From: Pedobacter schmidteae
GTDB lineage: Bacteria; Bacteroidota; Bacteroidia; Sphingobacteriales; Sphingobacteriaceae
DNA: 64,000 bases
Direction of reading: 5' to 3'
Assembly (NCBI RefSeq): GCF_900564155.1
Contig: NZ_LS999839.1
Coordinates: forward strand, 3,965,097-4,029,096
Positions 51,864 to 59,154 of the stretch are shown here, one piece after another; position 1 is the stretch's first letter, and each line of letters begins with the position of its first letter. Made by a program: the position numbers and the translations under genes. The notes beneath the pieces are model-generated. The model searched no databases and was not told the DNA's origin. It worked only from the letters and a program-made list of their open reading frames with translations.

Positions 51864-53890
51864 CAGAACTGGTACCTCAGTTGGAGTTTAACTTCCGACT
51901 TCCTGTCTCCCGTTATTTCATCCAATCCTGAACCGATGGTGCTTACATTCCGGTAAACAAACAGTGCATACCGCATCCAAATGTCCATTTTCTTGGTGGG
52001 CTTGTAACGACTGTTTATATAGAAACGTATGCCTTTGCCCGAATATACGCCCGATCCTGAGCCATATAATACGTCATTCTCATAAGCGTAAATCCTGCTG
52101 TTGTAAGAAGGAGTATAGAAAAAAGCCAGTCGCATATTGCCGGATATGGCAGAAGCCATTGGGGTGTAAGCCAGGTCCTGATATAGCATGTATCCTTGTT
52201 CTGATTTTTTTATACCTTTTTGATAACTAGTTATTTCTAGTCTTTGTTGAAAGTTAAACTTTCGATTGGTTGTCAAGTTCCATTCCCATCTCAGATTTTG
52301 TTTTACCACCCATTCCAATGATGTAATATGACTGCCAGAATCAGCATTTTGTTGTTTGTGTTCCATTTTAAACCTCAGGGTGGTTTTAAAGTTTTTTCCT
52401 TTGGTATAACGAAGCTGGCTCAGGATTTCGAAGCCTTTGGAGGGAGCATCTACCCGATACCTTAACCAGGGAAATTTAAAATAATCGCCGTATACAGCCC
52501 AGCTAAAATTACGGGCAAAGGAATAGTTCAGGCCCGCATACCAACCATTTTCATTATTGGTTTCCGTTCCTTCACCTATGGCGCTACTAAAAAAGTTGTG
52601 GTAGTGGCGGTCGTAACTTCTATGCAACAAAACAGCCGACAAGCGGGGCGACAGACTAGCCATAGCCCCGTTAACCATGGCCATGCCTGAACCTATGCTG
52701 TGTGCTACTTCTCCATATAGATAAACATTTTTAAAGGTATAGTTATAATGGCCGCCCATGTTAGCCAGCTGTTTTCCCCTAAAACCATAGCTATTGTAGG
52801 CTGCTGTGCCGGTTACAAAGCGATGCTCAAAACTTGTGTAGTAACCAATGAAGCCCATATTGAGGTTGTCGCTGTTATACTGTAGTACTGTTCCATAAAC
52901 CTGTTGCCCTAGCACCTGCTGATTTTTGAGCTCTGTTGCGGTACGATGCAGCCCACTGATATTGATATTGGAAAGGGTAACACTACCATCAGCGGCGTTT
53001 TTTAAGCTTGCATCCAGTTTTCTAAAGGAAACAAAGGGACTGATGCTGATATTTGGATGGAGGTTAATGGTTGCTGCCACGCCGCGAAAGAAGGAGGATT
53101 CATTTGCGGAGGTATAGGGTTTTAATCCTACATCTCGCGCTGCTACACTTGTGACATCCGGACCTTTACCAAATGCAAATCCCGACCATAGCGTTAGTCC
53201 CTGTCCAAACTGCATGCTGTAATCACCCAACACTAGTTTCTTTATCCTTCCCAGTTTAAAAAAGGCCAGGTGTGCCGTGAGGTGGTCAAGGCCTCTTTTG
53301 CTGTTAAAGAGCCGCTCTCCCGCATCTTTTTCCAATACCAGTGCCGCCGAAATGATTTCCTGAAAATGGTACCGGTAGCGCATCAGAACCTTTTCTGGGC
53401 TACCCAGATACCGGCTGCCCGGTAGGTCCTTAAAGCCTTTTTGTGTTTGCAAAAGCTTACCGTATCTTAAAATAAGGTCGTGGTTACCCTTTTGCCAGAG
53501 TTTTTTTACTTTTAAACCTTCGTAATCTGCCAGATGAGTTAAAGTAACGTATGGAAGTATGCTGTTGATGGTTTCAGGATCAAAACCCGGAATAGCCTGC
53601 AGCTCCAATACATCCAGTAAGCGGTTTCTGGCGATGTAGTTAAAAAAACTATTGATTTGTAGGGGAGAGAGGAAAAATAGATTTTTTAATTCTTCAGGAT
53701 TGGTGTTGTTCAGATTGATGGGCCGTTTACGAAAAATGGCCAGTCGCTCCGTTATTTCCGAAAGCTCCTCATGCTCGGGCATGTTTTCGGTCAGCGTTTC
53801 TATAAGCGTTTTGATCTTTTCATCTTCCTGGGGCTGTGCCCGAAGCACCAGGAAGCAGTGCATCAAAAAACATAAACAAAGTATTCTCAT
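51863..53890 (-). CDS. Helix-hairpin-helix domain plus outer-membrane beta-barrel protein
   Basis: From Met at 53890 the protein has 675 residues; the frame extends to 53902. A signal peptide (LCLCFLMHCFLVLRA) precedes two helix-hairpin-helix units (about 60-130: INLNNTNPEELKNLFFLSPL and LELQAIPGFDPETINSILPYV). The remaining ~500 residues show beta-strand pattern and end in LQLRYQF, a barrel-type terminus. It is translationally coupled to comEC by a one-base overlap. HhH motifs bind DNA, as in ComEA; a barrel with DNA-binding N-terminus suggests a role in DNA uptake across the outer membrane, but this is inference. Confidence 0.85.
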   Translation of the reverse strand: MRILCLCFLMHCFLVLRAQPQEDEKIKTLIETLTENMPEHEELSEITERLAIFRKRPINLNNTNPEELKNLFFLSPLQINSFFNYIARNRLLDVLELQAIPGFDPETINSILPYVTLTHLADYEGLKVKKLWQKGNHDLILRYGKLLQTQKGFKDLPGSRYLGSPEKVLMRYRYHFQEIISAALVLEKDAGERLFNSKRGLDHLTAHLAFFKLGRIKKLVLGDYSMQFGQGLTLWSGFAFGKGPDVTSVAARDVGLKPYTSANESSFFRGVAATINLHPNISISPFVSFRKLDASLKNAADGSVTLSNINISGLHRTATELKNQQVLGQQVYGTVLQYNSDNLNMGFIGYYTSFEHRFVTGTAAYNSYGFRGKQLANMGGHYNYTFKNVYLYGEVAHSIGSGMAMVNGAMASLSPRLSAVLLHRSYDRHYHNFFSSAIGEGTETNNENGWYAGLNYSFARNFSWAVYGDYFKFPWLRYRVDAPSKGFEILSQLRYTKGKNFKTTLRFKMEHKQQNADSGSHITSLEWVVKQNLRWEWNLTTNRKFNFQQRLEITSYQKGIKKSEQGYMLYQDLAYTPMASAISGNMRLAFFYTPSYNSRIYAYENDVLYGSGSGVYSGKGIRFYINSRYKPTKKMDIWMRYALFVYRNVSTIGSGLDEITGDRKSEVKLQLRYQF

Positions 53891-53958
53891 TGTGTTTGGC
53901 ATAAATTGGCCAAATCACCGCAGAAATTACTGAATAAAAAAAAGAATTAATAGGTAAG

Positions 53959-54294
53959 TTAAATTTCTTCGTTCAACTTTAATAAGAAGTCTTTTAGTTT
54001 CTCCAAAGAGGCAATGATCTTTTGATTTTCTTTAACCTCACCACTGTTGTTTTTTAGGTGTTCTTTTGCACCTTTTAGGGTAAAGCCTTTATCATCTACC
54101 AGGTGAAAAATGATTTTTAAATTCTCAATATCTTCAGGTGTGAATAATCTATTGCCTTTTTTATTTTTTTTAGGCTGCAGAACGTCAAATTCCTTTTCAT
54201 AAAAACGGATCTGAGATGCGTTTACACCAAACATTTCGGTCACTTCTCCCATGGTGTAATACATTTTGTTGATGTCCCTTTCTTTGTAAGGCAT
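53959..54294 (-). CDS. MerR family transcriptional regulator
   Basis: A 111-residue regulator with an N-terminal winged helix-turn-helix (MGEVTEMFGVNASQIRFYEKEF, broken here at the linker; HTH about 15-35), DIENLKIIFHLVDDKGFTLKGA as the second half, and a short C-terminal coiled coil. No effector domain or cysteines are present, so it acts without metal or drug ligand. It is divergent from alaS. A -7 type box on the minus strand lies at 54349-54342 (TAAGTTTG). Targets unknown. Confidence 0.92.
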   Translation of the reverse strand: MPYKERDINKMYYTMGEVTEMFGVNASQIRFYEKEFDVLQPKKNKKGNRLFTPEDIENLKIIFHLVDDKGFTLKGAKEHLKNNSGEVKENQKIIASLEKLKDFLLKLNEEI

Positions 54295-54341
54295 ATTTTT
54301 ATATTGATTATGAGTTGATTATGGGTTTTATTTAAAGTATT

Positions 54342-54349
54342 CAAACTTA
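54342..54349 (-). promoter_or_regulatory. Candidate -7 box of the MerR gene
   Basis: TAAGTTTG on the minus strand matches TAnnTTTG, 48 bases before the start codon at 54294. No clear -33 element. Confidence 0.45.
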
Positions 54350-54468
54350 GGAAAAGTTATGCAGGTATCCATAAACATCGGAAAAAATATTTAGCACCCT
54401 GATTTTAGCTCCTGCAAAAGATGGGTTTTTATGTAAACCTATCTTACCTAAATAATCCAATAATATGC

Positions 54469-54476
54469 TAATTTTG
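54469..54476 (+). promoter_or_regulatory. Candidate -7 box of alaS
   Basis: TAATTTTG matches TAnnTTTG, 22 bases before the alaS ATG at 54499. The upstream bases have no clear TTTG. AGAAGG just before the ATG is a weak ribosome-binding site, rare in this genome. Confidence 0.45.
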
Positions 54477-54498
54477 CTCAAAATAAACCAATAGAAGG

Positions 54499-57195
54499 AT
54501 GACAGCTAAGGAAATCAGACAGGCATACTTAAAATTTTTCGAATCGAAACAACATCATATTGTTCCATCTGCACCAATTGTAGTAAAAAATGATCCAACC
54601 CTGATGTTTACCAACGCAGGAATGAATCAGTTTAAAGATTTGTTTTTGGGCGAAGCGCCGATTAAATATCCAAGGGTAACTGATACACAGCGCTGTCTGC
54701 GTGTCTCGGGTAAGCACAACGATTTGGAAGAAGTGGGGATAGACACTTATCACCATACCATGTTTGAGATGCTGGGCAACTGGAGTTTTGGCGATTATTT
54801 TAAAAAAGAAGCCATCGCCTGGAGCTGGGAGTTGCTGACCGAGGTTTATAAAATTCCTAAGGACAAACTATACGTGTCTATTTTTGAAGGTGACGAAAAA
54901 GAAGGCCTGCCAAGAGATATGGAAGCTTTTGAACTTTGGAAACAATTTGTTCCTGAAGAGCGCATCATTTTAGGCAATAAGAAAGACAATTTCTGGGAGA
55001 TGGGAGATACAGGGCCTTGCGGACCGTGTTCTGAGATTCATGTAGACTGCCGCAGTGAGGAGGAGCGTAAAGCCGTGTCGGGTAAATCCCTGGTTAATGC
55101 CGATCACCCTCAGGTAATTGAGATCTGGAACAATGTATTTATGCAGTTTAACCGACTTAAAGACGGTTCATTACAGCCTTTACCTGCTCAACATGTAGAT
55201 ACGGGAATGGGCTTTGAACGTTTGGTACGGGTGCTGCAGGAGAAATCATCTAATTACGATACCGATGTGTTCCAACCATTAATTCAGTTTATTGCTGCAA
55301 AAGCAGGGATTGAATATGGAGCAGATGAAAAGACGGATATTGCCATGCGGGTGATGGCCGATCATATCCGAGCCATTTCTTTTGTAATTGCAGATGGGCA
55401 ACTGCCTTCAAATAATAAAGCAGGTTATGTGATCCGTCGTATTTTACGTCGTGCCGTGCGATACGCTTATACTTTCCTGAATTTAAAAGATCCGTTTTTA
55501 AATGAACTGGTACCCGTACTGGCCGAACAGTTTAAAGGCGTATTTGAGGAGCTGGCTTTACAGCAGGATTTTGTACAAAAAGTGGTACTGGAAGAAGAAG
55601 TGTCCTTCCTTCGGACTTTAGCTACTGGTATCCAACGTTTTGATAACTACACCAAAAAGCAGGCGGATTTTCTGATGTCTGAGAACGCCATTGAACCGGA
55701 AAAGTCATTTGAAGACGCATGGGTATACAGTATTTTAAAGGATCAGATGGTGATTTCGGGAGAATTTGCCTTTGAACTGAACGATACCTATGGTTTTCCA
55801 ATAGACTTGACCGAACTGATGGCTAGAGAAAAACGCTGGTTGGTAGATATGGAAGAATACAACAAAGCTCTGTTGAAGCAAAAGGAGCGTTCACGTGCTG
55901 CCACTGCGGTTGATACCGGCGATTGGGTGCTGGTGAACCCTGAGCTGGAAGTGGAATTTGTTGGTTATGATGATTTTGAGGCCGAAACAGAAATTATAAA
56001 ATACCGAAAAGTAGTAGCCAAAGGTAAGGAACAATATCAGATTGTATTGAGCAAAACACCGTTCTATGCCGAAAGTGGCGGTCAGGTAGGTGACACTGGT
56101 CGACTGGAAGACCACAGTCGATTGTTTTTTGTAGAGATTACCGATACTAAAAAAGAAAATGGCGTAATAGTACACTATGCCGATACGCTGCCTGAAGATG
56201 TTGAAGGGCACTTCTGGGCGGTTATTGACGAGAATAAGCGCCTGCTTTCGCAGGATAACCATAGTGCTACACATTTATTGCATGCTGCACTCAAGAAAGT
56301 ACTGGGGAGCCATGTAAACCAGAAAGGTTCGTTGGTTAATCCAGATTATCTGCGTTTCGACTTTTCGCACTTTGCAAAAGTAACCGACGAGGAGCTTGCG
56401 CAGATTGAACACCTGGTAAACCAGAAGGTACGGGAGAACATTCCGTTAAAGGAGCAAAGATATGTGCCTTATGATCAAGCGATATCAAGTGGTGTAACAG
56501 CTTTGTTTGGAGAGAAATATGGCGATTTAGTAAGGGTAATTACCTTTGACGATCATTATTCAAAAGAACTTTGCGGCGGTACACATGTAAAGGCTACCGG
56601 GCAGATCGGTTATTTTAAGATCATTTCTGAAGGTGCTGTTGCTGCAGGTGTTCGACGTATAGAGGCGATTACAGCCGACAAAGCAGAGGCTTTTGTATTG
56701 GAGCAGAATAGGGAGTTGAATGAGCTGCGTGCACTGTTAAAAGGCAGTAAAGACCTGAGTTTAGCGGTTGCTGCTTTAATAGAAGAAAACAATAAACTTA
56801 AAAAGGATGCTGATAAGGCAGTATTGGAGCAGTCGGCCAACCTGAAGCATGAGATTGTACATCATCTCAAAACCATTAATGGGGTGAACCTGATTGCTAC
56901 GCATGTTGATTTACCTAATGCTGATGCGGTCAAAAATCTGGCTTTTGCAGTAAAGGACCTGGTAGATGATTTGTTCCTGGTGTTTACCACTTTAATTGAC
57001 GATAAACCAGGTATTACGGTAATGTTGTCAGAGAACCTGGTTAAAGATAAAGGTCTGAATGCTTCGAATATCGTGAGAGAGTTGGCTAAAGATATCCAGG
57101 GCGGCGGCGGCGGGCAACCGTTTTATGCTACTGCCGGTGGTAAAAACAAAGAAGGACTGAAAGCGGTATTGCCTAAGGCAGAAGCGATGTTATAA
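54499..57195 (+). CDS. alaS: Alanyl-tRNA synthetase
   Basis: An 898-residue class IIc synthetase, normal length. The N-terminal catalytic core has MFTNAGMNQFKDLF, RVTDTQRCLRVSGKHNDLE (motif 2 area) and GPCGPCSEIHVD. The editing domain contains HSATHLLHAALKKVLG (the HxxxH zinc site) and CGGTHV, and the C-terminal domain ends in GGGGGQPFYATAGGKN. Each domain is in the expected order. Divergent from the MerR gene. Very confident. Confidence 0.98.
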   Translation: MTAKEIRQAYLKFFESKQHHIVPSAPIVVKNDPTLMFTNAGMNQFKDLFLGEAPIKYPRVTDTQRCLRVSGKHNDLEEVGIDTYHHTMFEMLGNWSFGDYFKKEAIAWSWELLTEVYKIPKDKLYVSIFEGDEKEGLPRDMEAFELWKQFVPEERIILGNKKDNFWEMGDTGPCGPCSEIHVDCRSEEERKAVSGKSLVNADHPQVIEIWNNVFMQFNRLKDGSLQPLPAQHVDTGMGFERLVRVLQEKSSNYDTDVFQPLIQFIAAKAGIEYGADEKTDIAMRVMADHIRAISFVIADGQLPSNNKAGYVIRRILRRAVRYAYTFLNLKDPFLNELVPVLAEQFKGVFEELALQQDFVQKVVLEEEVSFLRTLATGIQRFDNYTKKQADFLMSENAIEPEKSFEDAWVYSILKDQMVISGEFAFELNDTYGFPIDLTELMAREKRWLVDMEEYNKALLKQKERSRAATAVDTGDWVLVNPELEVEFVGYDDFEAETEIIKYRKVVAKGKEQYQIVLSKTPFYAESGGQVGDTGRLEDHSRLFFVEITDTKKENGVIVHYADTLPEDVEGHFWAVIDENKRLLSQDNHSATHLLHAALKKVLGSHVNQKGSLVNPDYLRFDFSHFAKVTDEELAQIEHLVNQKVRENIPLKEQRYVPYDQAISSGVTALFGEKYGDLVRVITFDDHYSKELCGGTHVKATGQIGYFKIISEGAVAAGVRRIEAITADKAEAFVLEQNRELNELRALLKGSKDLSLAVAALIEENNKLKKDADKAVLEQSANLKHEIVHHLKTINGVNLIATHVDLPNADAVKNLAFAVKDLVDDLFLVFTTLIDDKPGITVMLSENLVKDKGLNASNIVRELAKDIQGGGGGQPFYATAGGKNKEGLKAVLPKAEAML

Positions 57196-57216
57196 AGGGT
57201 AAGACAGGGGTTAGTG

Positions 57217-57260
57217 TGAGTCCGCCATGAGTCCGCCATGAGTCCACGGTGAGTCCGCCT
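57217..57260. repeat. 11-bp tandem repeats after alaS
   Basis: Four tandem copies of an 11-base unit: TGAGTCCGCCA (57217-57227), TGAGTCCGCCA (57228-57238), TGAGTCCACGG (57239-57249) and TGAGTCCGCCT (57250-57260). An inverted copy follows in the hairpin at 57272-57290, so more than one direct copy could pair with it. Confidence 0.9.
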
Positions 57261-57290
57261 TTTCACTAGCAAAAAGGCGGACTCACCGTG
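57245..57290. terminator. 19-bp perfect hairpin after alaS
   Basis: CACGGTGAGTCCGCCTTTT (57245-57263) pairs perfectly with 57272-57290, with an 8-base loop (CACTAGCA). It is a very strong stem about 50 bases past the alaS stop, but no T-tract follows. It likely marks or protects the 3' end of alaS mRNA and separates it from the convergent sirtuin gene. Confidence 0.7.
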
Positions 57291-57370
57291 CTTTCAAAGT
57301 GAACACATGGTGTATTCATTGAAAGCCTTACTTGCCCGAAGGAAATGATGGATTTATTGGTAGGTCTTTT

Positions 57371-58081
57371 TTATGTAATACTGCCAGACTTATTTTTTCT
57401 TGCCAGCAACTCGTTAACCATCATTGGCACACCAATGGTGGCTGGTTCTTCTATTGCTGTTAGATATTCATTACTAGTTATATTAGGTATATTGATATCT
57501 ACTATGTATTTAAGTATACTACCGGGAACATATTCAGTTAAACCCGCGGCCGGGTATACCTGCAGGCTGGTGCCTATGACTGCAAAAATATCAGCTGTTT
57601 TACAAATTTTACTGGCAACGGTCATATTGGGTACTGCCTCTCCAAACCATACTACATGAGGCCGTAATGATTTCCCGTAAACGCATAAATCTGTGAAACG
57701 TAGTTCCCATTCTGATATGGGGTAAATCAGTGCGGGATCAACATCTGATTGGGCATGCGTGATGATCCCATGTAAATGCAATACATTTTTCGATCCGGCC
57801 CGCTCATGCAGGTCGTCGATGTTTTGCGTAATGATTTGAACATCGTAATAATCCTGTAACCTAGCCAACGCTTTATGGGCTTCATTTGGCTCGGCTTCGA
57901 GTACCGATTTGCGTCGTTCGTTGTAAAACTGCTGCACCAGCTTGGGGTTTCGTATCCAGGCATCCGGGGTAGCCACATCTTCAATCCGATGATTTTCCCA
58001 TAAACCATCTGCATCCCTAAAGGTTTTTAAGCCACTTTCTGCACTGATACCAGCACCAGTTAATATTACGATTTTATCCAT
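57371..58081 (-). CDS. NAD-dependent protein deacylase (sirtuin, Sir2/CobB class)
   Basis: A 236-residue sirtuin that removes acyl groups from lysine using NAD. GAGISAESGL (10-18), TQNIDDLHERAG (85-96), catalytic His104 in LHLHG, and VIGTSLQVYPAAG are present. Tyr53 and Arg56 (YNERR) are the pair that binds negatively charged acyl groups in SIRT5/CobB-type enzymes, suggesting desuccinylation. The four zinc-binding cysteines are absent: only one Cys lies in that region. Convergent with alaS. Confident in family. Confidence 0.93.
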   Translation of the reverse strand: MDKIVILTGAGISAESGLKTFRDADGLWENHRIEDVATPDAWIRNPKLVQQFYNERRKSVLEAEPNEAHKALARLQDYYDVQIITQNIDDLHERAGSKNVLHLHGIITHAQSDVDPALIYPISEWELRFTDLCVYGKSLRPHVVWFGEAVPNMTVASKICKTADIFAVIGTSLQVYPAAGLTEYVPGSILKYIVDINIPNITSNEYLTAIEEPATIGVPMMVNELLARKNKSGSIT

Positions 58082-58235
58082 TCCATTTTGTTTTTAAATC
58101 CGGTAAGCGAAGATAAACAAGTTGCAAGCAGCATAAAATTGTCTGTAGATAGTTTTATTTATAGCAGAAAATGTTATTTCTTTTATGGAATCTCTTTATA
58201 CGGTACATCCTGTATTTAACTAAAACCTTAAAATT

Positions 58236-58751
58236 ATGGCCGAATTAAGTGTATCCCGAAACAGAAAAGCAGTACCTAAAGTGGATTTGACTGCTATGGT
58301 TGATCTGGCATTTTTACTGATCACCTTTTTTATGCTCACTACATCCTTGTCTAAGCCTATAGCAATGGATATTGCCAAGCCCGACCAGTCAGAGGATGAT
58401 GTTCAGCAACCTGTGCCAGCTTCAAGATCAATGACGATTTTGTTGGGCAAGGACAACAAAGTTGCCTGGTATATGGGCGAAGCCGGAAAAAGTCAACCTG
58501 TAGTTGAAGGATTTAACCAAATCAGACAATCGATACTCAACAACAAAGCAAAAGTACAAGCTCTCCATCCTAATGAGCCAAAAAAATCATTATTTGTGAT
58601 CATTAAGCCTACAGCTGGTGCAAACTACAAAAATTTTGTAGACATCATGGACGAGTTAAAGGTAACACAGATTACTGCTGCACCGGCAATTGACGATGAA
58701 CACATTAGCCCCGAAGAGCTGGATTTTATGAAGCAGCAAAAGCTACTTTGA
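58236..58751 (+). CDS. ExbD/TolR family biopolymer transport protein
   Basis: A 171-residue inner-membrane protein with one transmembrane helix (about 19-40, VDLTAMVDLAFLLITFFML) bearing the conserved Asp of ExbD/TolR, and a periplasmic domain. It powers TonB-type receptors together with ExbB, but neither exbB nor tonB is adjacent. It ends eight bases from the convergent small membrane protein gene. Confident in family. Confidence 0.9.
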   Translation: MAELSVSRNRKAVPKVDLTAMVDLAFLLITFFMLTTSLSKPIAMDIAKPDQSEDDVQQPVPASRSMTILLGKDNKVAWYMGEAGKSQPVVEGFNQIRQSILNNKAKVQALHPNEPKKSLFVIIKPTAGANYKNFVDIMDELKVTQITAAPAIDDEHISPEELDFMKQQKLL

Positions 58752-58759
58752 CATAAAAA

Positions 58760-58945
58760 TTAATGTCGTTGTCGCTCCATTTCAAACTGAAATTCATGTT
58801 TAACATTTCGCACCTTCTCCATCCATTCCGGAGCTTTGTCTTTAATGTCATCCACAATTGAGCGGCCATTGACATCTTTTTTTGTCAGGTATTTAATGGC
58901 GCCGTATGCTGCGGCGCCTATTAATGCTGCTTTTAATAGTCCCAT
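58760..58945 (-). CDS. Small membrane protein, YtxH-like
   Basis: A 61-residue protein with one Gly/Ala-rich helix (LKAALIGAAAYGAIKYL, 4-20) and a charged amphipathic tail. The layout resembles YtxH-type stress proteins common in Bacteroidota, but the similarity is only in pattern. It is convergent with the exbD gene, with an 8-base gap. Function unknown. Confidence 0.65.
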   Translation of the reverse strand: MGLLKAALIGAAAYGAIKYLTKKDVNGRSIVDDIKDKAPEWMEKVRNVKHEFQFEMERQRH

Positions 58946-59154
58946 TTCGTTGTTTATTTCTTATAAGCTTAACAACGCAGATGAATTTAAGTTTTAAATT
59001 CCCGGAATGTGCCTTTTTTATAGCTTGATTGGACATTGTTTTGTGCTCCAGTTATTTAAATAAAATAATTTCATAGCTAGCTATTGGAAAATATTTTATA
59101 AATACTTTTTATAAGCGGTATTTTTTTATACTTTGGAGGTGCAAACAGATTATA

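Noticed and set aside
57217..57260. Repeat array as a possible CRISPR
   Set aside because: The units are 11 bases and tandem with no spacers, and no cas gene is present.
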